Part shown: piece after piece, positions 21,438-31,070 of the stretch
Layout of the letters: each line of letters opens with the position of its first letter
Position numbering within the stretch: the stretch's first letter is position 1
Source of the DNA: Sphingobium chungbukense
Lineage (GTDB): Bacteria; Pseudomonadota; Alphaproteobacteria; Sphingomonadales; Sphingomonadaceae
Direction: 5' to 3'
Length of the DNA stretch: 64,000 nt
Assembly (NCBI RefSeq): GCF_001005725.1
Contig: NZ_LBIC01000003.1
Span: 558,001-622,000, forward strand
Program-made: the position numbers and the translations under genes
The notes under the pieces: model-generated
Told to the model about the DNA's origin: nothing
What the model saw: the letters and a program-made list of their open reading frames with translations, nothing else
The model's database searches: none

Positions 21438-21725
21438 TTAAGGCTTTCGCTCGACCGACAACCGCATTCCCAATGCCGCCAGCACTTTCGTCACCGTGCT
21501 GAGTGTCGGGTTCCCATCCCTGCTCAGTGATTTGTAAAGCTGCTGTCGCTTGATCCCAGTGGCCTCTGATAGTTTGGTCATGCCATAGGCGCGCCCGACC
21601 TTGCCCAACGCGTCAGCTAAGGCGGCGCCATCACCCGTAGCAGCAGCATCCGATAGCAGCGCTACCCGGTCCTCATGTTCGGTGAGGTGATTGGCGGTTC
21701 TAAACGGGGTCAATGGTATGTTCAT
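21438..21725 (-). CDS. Orphan addiction-module antidote (HigA-like)
   Basis: 95 aa. It has the layout of putative addiction module antidote proteins: an N-terminal tail binding the toxin (TPFRTANHLTEHEDRVALLSDA), then a Cro/C1-type HTH (GMTKLSEATGIKRQQLYKSLS, NPTLSTVTKVLAALGMRLSV). In this family the toxin gene is normally just upstream, but 21732-21880 holds no toxin-like frame, so the antitoxin is orphaned or serves as a regulator. A GTG at 21731 is an alternative start. Confidence 0.75.
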   Translation of the reverse strand: MNIPLTPFRTANHLTEHEDRVALLSDAAATGDGAALADALGKVGRAYGMTKLSEATGIKRQQLYKSLSRDGNPTLSTVTKVLAALGMRLSVERKP

Positions 21726-21881
21726 GGGCACGAACCTACAGAAAAAGCGATTTCGGGAATAGGTAAGCGCTCAACTTTTTATGTAACCCCAGATTCCGTA
21801 ACCTCTTCAAAACCTAGGCGCCATGGGCATTAAGTGGCGGTGGAGGGGTTACGCAAACATCGATAGCGACGCGGAATTGCG

Positions 21882-22055
21882 TTACCCTTCCTCAATCCAC
21901 ACCAACGGATGGGCATAGAACCGACCCGGCTCGCCATTGCTACGCCTATGCTCTTCGCGATGGCCGAATCCTGCCCTGACCGCTGCGTCTTCAGCTTCGG
22001 CCTTTGTTGGATACCAGCGGCCCTTTGTCGTGGGCGTGACATAGCGGAAACGCAT
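21882..22055 (-). CDS. Small phage protein
   Basis: 57 aa from ATG 22055, which overlaps the stop of the gene before it (TGATG). It is basic with aromatic residues (MRFRYVTPTTKGRWYPTKAEAEDAA, HREEHRRSN, FYAHPLVWIEEG). No family recognised. Coupled overlap with the preceding small gene supports it as real. Confidence 0.5.
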   Translation of the reverse strand: MRFRYVTPTTKGRWYPTKAEAEDAAVRAGFGHREEHRRSNGEPGRFYAHPLVWIEEG

Positions 22056-22174
22056 CAATCGACCCGCCAGACAATATCCCAGCCTGCCTCCTTCGCGAAT
22101 GCCTTGGCGCCGGGCGACCACTTCAAGAAGTCCATCGCCTGTTGAACCTCAGCCGGAAGTGGCGGCGGCTCCAT
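22055..22174 (-). CDS. Small phage ORF, possibly the 3' part of a frameshifted gene
   Basis: 39 aa from ATG 22174 (MEPPPLPAEVQQAMDFLKWS at the start, ending GWDIVWRVD). The frame directly before it, shifted by one base near 22195, encodes protein-like sequence (EWLKHKKSLRLNATVLAVLK, then EGAALLVEAKGK) that would join smoothly to TVIGMEPPP. So this may be the remainder of a longer gene broken by a one-base indel. Confidence 0.4.
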   Translation of the reverse strand: MEPPPLPAEVQQAMDFLKWSPGAKAFAKEAGWDIVWRVD

Positions 22175-22226
22175 GCCGATGACCGTGCCTTGCCCTTCGC
22201 CTCAACCAGCAGGGCAGCGCCTTCCT

Positions 22227-22988
22227 TCAGCACGGCGAGGACGGTCGCATTGAGCCTGAGCGATTTCTTGTGCTTGAGCCATTCGCTCGACCGGGCCCGA
22301 CGGTATAGCCCACAGCCAGAGCGTCTTTCAGGCTGTGGGCCAACAGCGCCCGGTTGAGGGATCGCATTCCGCTGTCGACAAATTCCTTTGTCCTCGCCTT
22401 GCCCTCTTCGGTTTGGGCGCGGGCGTCTTCCTCTTCGATCCAGTCAATGGTCTGGAGGCACATTTCCCGGCTCTCAGCGTTGCCGGTGCGGAGTTCATCA
22501 TCGTCCCGCGCATCCTTATGGGCGTAGTGCCAATCAAAGGACCGGCTGGCGATCGGCCATGGCTGATGCCAGACAAGCCAGTCCCCATGCGTCTCCACCT
22601 CCCGCCCATTGCCCGCAGGCTCTACCGATGGGGAGGCGAGGTCGTTCAACATGGGGCGGATTGCTTTGGTCGCGGCCTTCATGTCGCACGAAAAGTCCGC
22701 GCCCCGGCAGTATTCCGTCACGGTATCAACGATCCGCCGAGCCTGTACTAAGGATACCTCCCGCACCTCCTGACCTGCGGGCGAAGTTGAGAGGGCTGCG
22801 CGGCGGTTCCATGCTGCCAACTGGCGAGGGAAAACGCCCTGGCCGGACATGAAGCAATCGTCATCAGTGACGACGCCGGGGTGCATCCAGAACTCGCCAT
22901 CCCTGTCGGTGCAACGGGTCATCGATGCGCCACAGAACGGACAGCTTGCCGCCTCCAGCGCCGCTATTATGTCGGTGGTCATGCTCAT
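22227..22988 (-). CDS. Lar-like zinc-finger phage protein
   Basis: 253 aa. The N-terminus AASCPFCGASMTRCTDRDGEFWMHPG resembles the Cys-rich motif of Lar-type restriction-alleviation proteins, which protect phage DNA from type I restriction. A middle region with VQARRIVDTVTEYCRGADFSCDM and an acidic stretch follow. The last 20 or so residues (GRANGSSTRNRSGS) look like out-of-frame sequence, so the true C-terminus may be lost by frameshift near 22290. The start overlaps the preceding small gene by ATGA. Confidence 0.5.
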   Translation of the reverse strand: MSMTTDIIAALEAASCPFCGASMTRCTDRDGEFWMHPGVVTDDDCFMSGQGVFPRQLAAWNRRAALSTSPAGQEVREVSLVQARRIVDTVTEYCRGADFSCDMKAATKAIRPMLNDLASPSVEPAGNGREVETHGDWLVWHQPWPIASRSFDWHYAHKDARDDDELRTGNAESREMCLQTIDWIEEEDARAQTEEGKARTKEFVDSGMRSLNRALLAHSLKDALAVGYTVGPGRANGSSTRNRSGSMRPSSPC

Positions 22989-23122
22989 ATCGTTTCCCTT
23001 CCTGCGGCCCGACGATCCCGCCGCGCCTGCTTCTTCCGTGCGATCTTGATTGCGTGGTCCAGCTCACCGCGCTGCTGGCAAAGCTGGTTGAGGGCGGCAT
23101 TGATCGCCGCGTCCTTTGACAC
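22985..23122 (-). CDS. Small phage protein, N-terminus cut by the right junction
   Basis: 45 residues from GTG 23122 (VSKDAAINAALNQLCQQRGE at the start, then a very basic tail ending RRAAGRETI). The frame remains open upstream through GDTIY and then runs into antisense of the glycosyltransferase, so the original start was probably lost at the junction. The stop overlaps the next ATG (ATGA). No function known. Confidence 0.45.
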   Translation of the reverse strand: MSKDAAINAALNQLCQQRGELDHAIKIARKKQARRDRRAAGRETI

Positions 23123-23130
23123 ATAGATGG

Positions 23131-23514
23131 TGTCGCCTGCGAGATCGCCGCGCGGCGCTGTCTGCCTTCGTCCTGTTCACCGCCTATCTCACTCTATTGC
23201 TATCGGCGGTGCTACAGATCGGCGGCCTGTTCGGCCTCGACTCCCATCTTAGACCTTCACGCGCGGTCGAAACGCTGTTGTGGATCAATTTCGCTTTCAT
23301 GACCTGGCGCATGGCGACGCGCGCCATTTTTGCCGGCATGAGCTATGGCTGGGCGTTCGGACTGGGGGCGATACCGCGCACCATCATTGCCAATATCATC
23401 GCGATGATGGCTGCCCGGCGCGCCATGTTTCTTTACCTCCAGTCCCTGACTGGCAAACCGCTGGCATGGGACAAGACCCAGCATCGCTTTCCCGATCTGG
23501 AAGTCCCGGCATGA
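23131..23514 (+). pseudogene. Glycosyltransferase (NfrB-like), 3' fragment
   Basis: About 127 residues continue the glycosyltransferase begun at 17349: RLRDRRAALSAFVLFTAYL, membrane helices, then WINFAFMTWRMATRAIFAGMSYGWAFG, IPRTIIANIIAMMAARRAMFLYL and TGKPLAWDKTQHRFPD, the usual C-terminus of these proteins. Open sequence before about 23127 belongs to the phage remnant. The stop overlaps the next gene by ATGA, so the two were a coupled pair before the insertion. The segment between HYCDEFAET and RLRDRR, which includes the QxxRW region, is absent from the window. Confidence 0.8.
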
Positions 23515-24566
23515 ACGAGGCGGCGAGCGGCCGGCCGGTTCGCTTCTTCGCCTTCGTCATGGCCGGTTGGGTCCTCATCCGTCTGGCAAGTCCCCAAGGC
23601 GACATATGGGTGTACCCCGAAGACGGACAGCTCCGCCGCCCGGAGCGTCGGAAAATCTGGTCGACATCAGCGCGGAACGACGCCCTCTTGCACTGGAAGA
23701 CCGTGGTCCGACACAGGCAGGCCCCACCCGTTTCCGACCGGCGCGAGCCTTCATATTTCGCCTCACCGGCCAGGGAGAGCAGGACTGCGGCGGTCATTCC
23801 CATTTCCATCCGGGTGGCCGACGTCGCCGCCACCTCAATGCCGAGTGAGGATCACACAGCTCCAACCGATCCGCCGGTCCATCCAGCTCCCGCCATACCC
23901 CTGGCGTTGCCGCAGACGGCGGGCACCGACCGCTGGCACGGCAGCCTGTGGTTGCTCTGGCGCGAAGGCGGCGCCACTCGGGCCGATGCCGTTTCGGCGG
24001 GCAGGCTCGGCGGGTCACAGGCAGGGGGCCGCATCGATTTCGATCTGACTCCACACGCCTCCTCCCGGGTGACGGCCTATGCGAGAGCGAGCGCAGCCTT
24101 GAACCGTCCCGCTTCCCCAGAAGCGGCGCTGGGACTGGCATGGCAGCCGGCGCGCCGCATTCCGGCCAGCGTTGCGACGGAGCGACGGATCGCGCTTGGT
24201 CAGGGTGGACGCAATGCCAATGCGGTCATGGTTGTGGGCGGAATCGGACCGATGCCGATCGCGCCTTCATTGGAGGTTGCAGCCTATGCGCAGGGCGGCA
24301 TGGTCGGCTTCCGGTCGAACGATCTATTCATCGACGGCAAGATGTCCTTGCTGTCGCCGATCGGGCGTTCGCCTTTACGGCTTGGCGCCAGCCTTTCGGG
24401 TGGAGCGCAGCCGCAAGTGGAGCGACTGGATGTCGGACCGGAAATCCAGGTCCGCCTGCCCCTGAAGCCCGTCGCAGCCCGGTTGGGCATCGAATGGCGC
24501 GAACGCATCGCGGGCCGCGCTGCACCTGCCTCCGGCCTTGCCGTGACGCTTGGGGCGGATTTTTAA
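23511..24566 (+). CDS. Probable NfrA C-terminal-domain-like outer-membrane partner
   Basis: 351 aa. A single N-terminal hydrophobic segment (FFAFVMAGWVLIRLA) acts as signal or anchor, followed by a Pro-rich low-complexity region (about 50-140) and a C-terminal beta-strand-rich domain from about 150 (GSLWLLWREGG, YARASAALN, ALGLAWQPARRIP, VAAYAQGGMVG, LRLGASLSGGAQ, GVAVTLGADF-like end). This matches the plan of the NfrA C-terminal domain found next to NfrB-type glycosyltransferases. The ATGA overlap with the broken glycosyltransferase gene means translation may now be poor. Confidence 0.5.
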   Translation: MNEAASGRPVRFFAFVMAGWVLIRLASPQGDIWVYPEDGQLRRPERRKIWSTSARNDALLHWKTVVRHRQAPPVSDRREPSYFASPARESRTAAVIPISIRVADVAATSMPSEDHTAPTDPPVHPAPAIPLALPQTAGTDRWHGSLWLLWREGGATRADAVSAGRLGGSQAGGRIDFDLTPHASSRVTAYARASAALNRPASPEAALGLAWQPARRIPASVATERRIALGQGGRNANAVMVVGGIGPMPIAPSLEVAAYAQGGMVGFRSNDLFIDGKMSLLSPIGRSPLRLGASLSGGAQPQVERLDVGPEIQVRLPLKPVAARLGIEWRERIAGRAAPASGLAVTLGADF

Positions 24567-24615
24567 GCGGGACCGCCTTTATCTCTCCGCATATTACGCT
24601 TAACCCAAGACCTCC

Positions 24616-25530
24616 ATGGACCTTTATCTGCCCATCGCCAATCTGTCGGTGAACGCGCTGGTCATCATTGCCCTTGGCGGCGTGGTGGGCCTGTTGTCAG
24701 GTATGTTCGGGGTCGGCGGGGGATTCCTGACCACGCCATTGCTGATTTTCTACGGCATTCCGCCGACCGTTGCTGCGGCTTCGGCTGCGTCACAGGTGAC
24801 CGGCGCCAGCGTATCGGGCGTCGTCACGCACATGTCGCGCGGCACGGTGGATTTCCGTATGGGCGGCGTGTTGATCGTGGGCGGCGTGGTGGGGGCAGGC
24901 CTGGGCGTACTCATCTTCCGGCTGCTGCAAGCCATCGGCCAGATCGATACGGTGATCGGTATCCTCTACGTGTTGATGCTCGGGGGCATCGGATCGCTCA
25001 TGGCAAAGGAATCGATCCAGGCGCTGATCGCGCTCAAGAGCGGCAGACGCATCCAGGCGCGCAAGCGGCGACACCATCCCCTGGTCGCTGCCATGCCGAT
25101 GCGCTGGCGTTTCTATCGCTCGGGGCTTTATATCTCGCCGCTGGCGCCGCTGCTGCTGGGCATGGCGACGGGCATCCTCACCATGTTGCTGGGCGTGGGC
25201 GGCGGGTTCATCCTGGTTCCGGCCATGCTCTACCTGCTGGGCATGACGACCCAGTCGGTGGTCGGGACGTCGCTGTTCCAGATTTTGTTCGTCACCATGG
25301 CGACGACGATGATGCACGCCATGACCACCCATGCGGTCGATCTGGTGCTGGCCATGCTGCTGCTGATCGGCAGCGTCACCGGCGCGCAGGTGGGGACGCG
25401 CATCTCCATGACGATCCGGCCGGAATATCTGCGTATCCTGCTGGCCGCGATCGTGCTGCTGGTCGCTGCGCGCATGGCGCTGGGCTTGGGATTCCGGCCC
25501 GATGAAATCTATACGGTCGAAGTGCGATGA
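24616..25530 (+). CDS. Sulfite exporter TauE/SafE family membrane protein
   Basis: 304 aa with about eight hydrophobic segments in two repeats. The duplicated Gly-rich motif is plain: GLLSGMFGVGGGFLTTPLL near residue 25 and GILTMLLGVGGGFILVPAM near 195, as is GASVSGVVTHMSRG. A cytoplasmic basic loop (SGRRIQARKRRHHP) splits the halves. Family members move organosulfonates, sulfite or related anions. It overlaps the next gene by 4 nt, and this pairing is frequent in alphaproteobacteria, so the two products probably act together. Confidence 0.88.
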   Translation: MDLYLPIANLSVNALVIIALGGVVGLLSGMFGVGGGFLTTPLLIFYGIPPTVAAASAASQVTGASVSGVVTHMSRGTVDFRMGGVLIVGGVVGAGLGVLIFRLLQAIGQIDTVIGILYVLMLGGIGSLMAKESIQALIALKSGRRIQARKRRHHPLVAAMPMRWRFYRSGLYISPLAPLLLGMATGILTMLLGVGGGFILVPAMLYLLGMTTQSVVGTSLFQILFVTMATTMMHAMTTHAVDLVLAMLLLIGSVTGAQVGTRISMTIRPEYLRILLAAIVLLVAARMALGLGFRPDEIYTVEVR

Positions 25531-26288
25531 AACGGCGTGCCCTTCTCGCTTTGCCCCCCGCCATGCTGCTGCTGACGGCGGCTGACGAGCCGATGCTGGT
25601 GCCCGACGTGTCGCAACGCGAGGTGGAGATCCAATATAGCTTCACCGGTGCCGACCTGCTGCTGTTCGGCGCAATCGTCTATCCCGACGGGCGGCGGCCG
25701 AAGACGCCCGCCGACATCATGGTGGTGCTGAAAGGCCCCGACCAGTCGATCACCATGCGCGAAAAGCAGAAGGTCGCGGGCATCTGGGTCAATGCCGACA
25801 GCGCGCGCTTCCGCTCGGCGCCGAGCTTCTATGCCATCGCGTCATCGCGGCCCATCGGCAAGGTGGTCGATGAACGGACGGCCGCGATCTACGAGATGGG
25901 CGTGGACAAACTCCAGCTTTCTCCCTCATCCCTCAACGACAGCGCGGAACTGGATCGCTTCCAGAAGGGGCTGATCGACCTGCGCCAGCGCGCGGGCCTC
26001 TATGTCGAGCAGCAGGGAACGGTGGAGATCACCGACGGCGTGCTCTACCGGGCGCGGCTGCCGCTGTCCGCGCGGGTGATCGTGGGCGATTATACGGCCG
26101 AGACATTCCTGGTGCAGGATGGTCGTGTGGTGGCGGCAGCGGTGCGCGACATAACCATCCGCAAGTCGGGGTTCGAACGCTTCATGGCGGTCGCGGCCGA
26201 GCAATGGCCGTTTTTCTATGGGCTGGTCGCGATGATGCTGGCGGTCGGCATGGGCTGGGCAGCGGGCGCGATCGCCAAGCGGATTTAG
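25527..26288 (+). CDS. TIGR02186 family membrane-anchored protein
   Basis: 253 aa with signal peptide (LLALPPAMLLLTAADE), a periplasmic domain and one C-terminal transmembrane helix (FFYGLVAMMLAVGMGWAAGAIA). The family pattern is visible: VPDVSQREVEIQYSFTGADLLLFGAI, DIMVVLKGPDQSITMREKQKVAGIWVN, FYAIASSRPI and EFLVQDGRV-like strands. The function is unknown; constant linkage to TauE-like exporters suggests a periplasmic partner of the transporter. Confidence 0.85.
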   Translation: MKRRALLALPPAMLLLTAADEPMLVPDVSQREVEIQYSFTGADLLLFGAIVYPDGRRPKTPADIMVVLKGPDQSITMREKQKVAGIWVNADSARFRSAPSFYAIASSRPIGKVVDERTAAIYEMGVDKLQLSPSSLNDSAELDRFQKGLIDLRQRAGLYVEQQGTVEITDGVLYRARLPLSARVIVGDYTAETFLVQDGRVVAAAVRDITIRKSGFERFMAVAAEQWPFFYGLVAMMLAVGMGWAAGAIAKRI

Positions 26289-26688
26289 GAACGGGGATTT
26301 CAGGCGGGAGGGCACGGCACTGAGGATGTCCCTGCTTCGCCGGGATCAGGGGCAACCTCCGGACTGTGGCCGATGACGCGTTGAGGGCATGTTGGATCTT
26401 TGCGCTGCCTTCTGCGTGGCGATCGTGCCGGGAACGTCGGCCCGGCTCGGCACGCGGAGCGCCGGGGATAGCGACAGCCGCGCGTGCGCAATGGATTGGG
26501 CGTATCGGTGGTGACGCTGACGCTGGAACAAGCGCGCGGCCAGTCCCGGTGCGGGAACGGATCGTCCTCCATCACGGCCCCCTCATGAATTGGCGCTTTT
26601 CCGATGCGCGTCCGGCCGCTACGGCATGTCCCGGTTCCATTCACGGCGCGCCCCCGGCCCGCCAATTGCCTGAGCGAGTAAACCGCCT
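26289..26688. other. 400-bp region without a recognised gene
   Basis: Open frames here (26300-26665 minus, 26366-26716 plus) have the composition of random GC-rich sequence and no plausible start signals. I see no clear terminator; the fbp promoter is probably in the last 150 bp. Confidence 0.4.
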
Positions 26689-27693
26689 ATGTCCATCACT
26701 CTCACCCGCTTCCTGATCGAGCAACAGCGGCAGGCCAATGCCCTGCCGTCCGAGTTGCGCCTGCTGATCGAAACCGTCGCGCGCGCGTGCAAGACGATCT
26801 GCCACAGCGTGTCCAAGGGCGCGCTGGGCGAGGTGCTGGGAAGCCTGGGCAGCGAGAATGTGCAGGGCGAGGTCCAGAAAAAGCTGGACGTGATCGCCAA
26901 TGAGTTGCTGCTCGACGCCAATGAATGGGGCGGGCATCTGGCGGCCATGGCTTCGGAGGAGATGGAGACGATCCATCGCATCCCCAATCGCTATCCCAAG
27001 GGCGAATATCTGCTGCTGTTCGATCCGATCGACGGGTCCAGCAATATCGACGTCGACCTGAGCGTCGGCACGATCTTCTCCGTGCTGAAGGCGCCGGAGG
27101 AATGTTCGGGCCGCGAGGTGACGGAGCAGGACTTCCTCCAGCCCGGTACGCAGCAGGTCGCGGCGGGCTACGCGATCTACGGGCCGCAGACGCTGCTGGT
27201 GCTGACCATCGGCACGGGAGTCTATGAGTTCACGCTGGACCGGGAAATCGGCTCCTGGCGGATGACTGACGGCCCAATGGAAATGCCGCAGGGCAATGCC
27301 GAATTCGCGATCAACATGGCGCGACGGCGGCAATGGTCGCCGGGGATCGCCCGCTATATCGAGGAGCGCATCCAGGGGACGGAGGGGCCGCTGGGCAAGG
27401 ATTACAACATGCGCTGGACCGCTTCGATGGTGGCAGACGTGCATCGCGTCCTGAAGCGAGGCGGCATTTTCCTCTATCCCGCCGATCACCGCTATGCGGA
27501 CAAGGCGCGACTGCGGCTGATGTATGAGGCGAACCCCATGTCCTTCCTGGTCGAACAGGCCGGCGGCGCGGCAAGCAACGGTTATGCGCCGATCATGGAG
27601 GTGAAGCCGACCGGGCTGCATCAGCGGGTCGGCGTGGTGCTGGGCGACAAGGCCGAGGTGGAGGCCGTGATTGCCTATGGCCAGGCGGGATAG
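26689..27693 (+). CDS. fbp: Class 1 fructose-1,6-bisphosphatase
   Basis: 334 aa, normal class I length. It has the substrate/metal-site motifs [24 protein letters not shown] and [11 protein letters not shown], plus [12 protein letters not shown] and the C-terminal [10 protein letters not shown]. It hydrolyses fructose 1,6-bisphosphate to fructose 6-phosphate in gluconeogenesis, in the cytoplasm, needing Mg2+. It stands alone between unrelated genes and no Calvin-cycle gene is near, so a gluconeogenic role is likeliest. The start has no strong Shine-Dalgarno. Confidence 0.96.
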   Translation: MSITLTRFLIEQQRQANALPSELRLLIETVARACKTICHSVSKGALGEVLGSLGSENVQGEVQKKLDVIANELLLDANEWGGHLAAMASEEMETIHRIPNRYPKGEYLLLFDPIDGSSNIDVDLSVGTIFSVLKAPEECSGREVTEQDFLQPGTQQVAAGYAIYGPQTLLVLTIGTGVYEFTLDREIGSWRMTDGPMEMPQGNAEFAINMARRRQWSPGIARYIEERIQGTEGPLGKDYNMRWTASMVADVHRVLKRGGIFLYPADHRYADKARLRLMYEANPMSFLVEQAGGAASNGYAPIMEVKPTGLHQRVGVVLGDKAEVEAVIAYGQAG

Positions 27694-27714
27694 GGGTTCA
27701 TAGCCCTCACCGCT

Positions 27715-27735
27715 ACCCCGGGCTTGACCCGGGGT
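27715..27735. repeat. Palindromic dispersed-repeat-like hairpin after fbp
   Basis: ACCCCGGG (27715-27722) and CCCGGGGT (27728-27735) form an 8-bp stem with loop CTTGA. It lacks a T-run. The sequence resembles a widespread intergenic palindrome of alphaproteobacteria and may mark the end of the fbp transcript. Confidence 0.55.
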
Positions 27736-27823
27736 CCCCTGACTGGACGGGCCGCGGACGAAAGACGAACAGCGGGGCTCCCAATCCAGTCCGGAGCGAC
27801 GATTGGGGGAAGGCGTTCCCCGG

Positions 27824-28978
<1,155 letters not shown>

Positions 28979-29359
28979 TCAATAGGATCGGCGGGTATAG
29001 CTGATCGACAGCGACGGCGTCTGATAGACGATGAAGTTCAGCGGCCGGGAATAGGTCATGGTGATTTCGGTATAGGGCACGCCATATTGGGTGCCGTGGG
29101 TGATGGTCGGATTGTTGGTATAGGCCGGGTCCAGGCCGAATTCACGCGAATTGACCTTGGCGATGATGTCCGTATCGGTTGGCGTGGGATAGATGGACGC
29201 GTAGCGCGCGCCTTCATCCACCGCATGTTGCAGGCCTGTGCGTGCGCAGGCGATGATGCCGAGTTGCAGCGCCCCCATCAGCAGCATGATGAAAGGCGGC
29301 AGGGCAAGGGCGAACTCGACGGCACCCGCCCCGCGCTGGTCGCGTACCAGCCGGATCAT
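28979..29359 (-). CDS. TadE-family pseudopilin
   Basis: 126 aa. A short basic N-terminus is followed by GAGAVEFALALPPFIMLLMGALQLGII: the Glu five residues into the hydrophobic segment is the conserved pseudopilin Glu. The C-terminal half is a small soluble domain. TadE-like proteins are processed by the prepilin peptidase TadV and assist Flp pilus assembly. The start overlaps the stop of the preceding TadE-like gene (ATGA). Confidence 0.85.
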   Translation of the reverse strand: MIRLVRDQRGAGAVEFALALPPFIMLLMGALQLGIIACARTGLQHAVDEGARYASIYPTPTDTDIIAKVNSREFGLDPAYTNNPTITHGTQYGVPYTEITMTYSRPLNFIVYQTPSLSISYTRRSY

Positions 29360-29814
29360 TGCAGGCGCACCGATGCGGAGCCGGTGAGCGCGATGCCCTG
29401 GGCCGACCAGTTGCTGCTGGGCGCGAGTTTGGCGAACATCGGCGTATAGGTCCCCGAAATATTGATCGCGACATAGCGCTTCATCTGCTGGGTCGCGGTG
29501 CAGTAATCGGGCGTGGTTTGCGCCGTACTGTCGCAAACCAGCGTGGGCGTGATAGTGACGTTATTCGTTGAAACACCGGCGGCTGAAGCGGCGTCCGCCT
29601 TCAAATTGCTATAATTGTTGGCGGATGTGGTGCTGTATCCGCCCGCGGTCGCCATCTGGGCCGCACGTTCGGCCCCGCGCTGGAGCCCGATCTTCGCCTT
29701 GAAGGCCATGGCCACATCCGCTGCCATGAAGGTCAGCAGCACCAGGACCGGCATGATGATCGCCAGTTCGACCGTGCTGTTGCCGGATCGGTCCGAAAGG
29801 AGACGCTTCATCAT
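29356..29814 (-). CDS. TadE/TadF-like pseudopilin
   Basis: 152 aa. The N-terminus SDRSGNSTVELAIIMPVLVLLTFMAADVAMAF has the pseudopilin Glu and one transmembrane helix. Two Cys in the soluble part (LVCDSTAQ and DYCTATQQ) may form a disulphide. ATGA overlaps link it to the TadG-like gene before and the TadE gene after it. Confidence 0.85.
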   Translation of the reverse strand: MMKRLLSDRSGNSTVELAIIMPVLVLLTFMAADVAMAFKAKIGLQRGAERAAQMATAGGYSTTSANNYSNLKADAASAAGVSTNNVTITPTLVCDSTAQTTPDYCTATQQMKRYVAINISGTYTPMFAKLAPSSNWSAQGIALTGSASVRLQ

Positions 29815-31070
29815 CCCACCAGCCTCACCAGCGTCGCGACGATTTTATCGACGCCCTTATTGTCGCATTGATTGACGATATTGCTGTTGCCGATGAAGGT
29901 GACGCGCTTGCTGACCATCTTCACGCAGGTGGTGGTCATGCCCGACGTGCCGCTGAATTCCATCGCCTGGCCCGGAAAATAGAAGGCGCCTTGCAGGGCA
30001 GAACTCGCATTGCCGTTGATCTTGTTGGTTCCCGAATCCAGCGCGCGCCGGTCCTGGTAGAAGAGGACGCCGTGATAGGGGTTGGTCATGTCCGTCGGCG
30101 CCGTCAGATTCAGCGTTGCGCCACCATTGATGCTGACGGTGGAGATGGAACCGGGGTTGTTGGTCGCGTTGCTGCTGGTCAGGATGATGGTGACGCCGGT
30201 GCCGTTGACCACCGCCTGCGACCCGATGTCGAAGGTCGTGCTGTCGATGAAATAGGTGCCGGGCGCCATGTTGAGCGTGCCCTTGACGTCGAAATTCTTG
30301 AAGCAGCCTGGCGTGATGGACTTGCTGTTGTTGGGCTGAACATTGGCGTTGCCATTGCAGCCTGACAAATCCGACGCGGTGGGCGTGGGCAGCGACGCAT
30401 AGGGGTCCTGCACCGGGATGCTGTAGGGCATCAGCGTGGTCGGTGAAACATAGTTGGAACTGGACGACAGCCCACCCACCGCCGCGACCGGGGTGGCCGT
30501 CACCGTGCTGCTGCCTCCTGCCGTGACGGCGTTCGACGCGCGCGAATTGGTGGCCATGCCGCAGCCCAGATTGACCGTGGCGTTACCCTGGAGCGTGATG
30601 CCGACCGCGGTCGTCTTTTCGAGCGTGACGACGCAATAGTCGCCGCTGCCCACCACAGCCGCGGTCGCTTCGCCATAGATGACCGGCGTCCTCACCCCCA
30701 ATATCTTCGAAAAGGGCAGTTCTGCCGAGGTTTGCAGCACCACCCGCACCGCCTTATTGTTACCGGCGTAGGCTCCAGTCGTCGGCGCATTTTCGATGGT
30801 CGGGGTCTGCGTCAGGGTGACCAGCGACAGGCGGCTGATGTCGGAGGTCGCACTGTCCGATGCGCTGAAGCCCTGCGCCACCGCATAGGCACCGGCCAAG
30901 GCAGCGCTGTCCGCCTGGCGCTGAATCTGCCGCTTCCACAGGGTCCATTGCACCGTGTCGGTGGCAAGCCCCGCCGAACCGACCAATATGGGCATGGAGG
31001 CAGCCGCCATCATCAGGACATTGCCCGTCCTGTCCCGCAGCAATCGCCCCATCGATCTGCCGAACATCAC
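29811..31070 (-). CDS. TadG-like pilus assembly protein
   Basis: 419 aa. The N-terminal Tad_N segment (RDRTGNVLMMAAASMPILVGSAGLATDTVQWT) is a membrane anchor, followed by LWKRQIQRQADSAALAGAYAVAQG, typical of TadG-like proteins. The long periplasmic part is Gly/Ser/Thr/Asn-rich and has a predicted beta-strand pattern with VVNGTGVTIILTS and VSINGGATLNLTAP, as in parallel beta-helix folds. It leads the three-gene unit; the upstream AT-rich segment probably holds the promoter. The rest of a tad/flp cluster (tadA-C, flp, rcpA) is not in the window. Confidence 0.8.
   Translation of the reverse strand: MMFGRSMGRLLRDRTGNVLMMAAASMPILVGSAGLATDTVQWTLWKRQIQRQADSAALAGAYAVAQGFSASDSATSDISRLSLVTLTQTPTIENAPTTGAYAGNNKAVRVVLQTSAELPFSKILGVRTPVIYGEATAAVVGSGDYCVVTLEKTTAVGITLQGNATVNLGCGMATNSRASNAVTAGGSSTVTATPVAAVGGLSSSSNYVSPTTLMPYSIPVQDPYASLPTPTASDLSGCNGNANVQPNNSKSITPGCFKNFDVKGTLNMAPGTYFIDSTTFDIGSQAVVNGTGVTIILTSSNATNNPGSISTVSINGGATLNLTAPTDMTNPYHGVLFYQDRRALDSGTNKINGNASSALQGAFYFPGQAMEFSGTSGMTTTCVKMVSKRVTFIGNSNIVNQCDNKGVDKIVATLVRLVG

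Larger units (their letters stand above)
18012..23130. mobile_element. Decayed prophage remnant inserted in a glycosyltransferase gene
   Basis: The element is bounded on the left by the break in the glycosyltransferase frame (about 18010-18016) and on the right by resumption of that frame (about 23125-23135). It holds a large serine recombinase next to the left junction, a truncated DUF5131 gene, a LamG-domain fragment, a probable virion-associated gene, an orphan antitoxin and several tightly packed small genes on the minus strand. Capsid, portal, terminase and lysis genes are absent. The exact att cores are not visible: I found no convincing direct repeat shared by the two junctions. Confidence 0.75.

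Noticed and set aside
23102..23151. Direct repeat GATCGCCGCG near the right prophage junction as an att core
   Set aside because: The ten bases recur 40 bp apart on one side only and have no copy at the left junction, so they do not support an att site.
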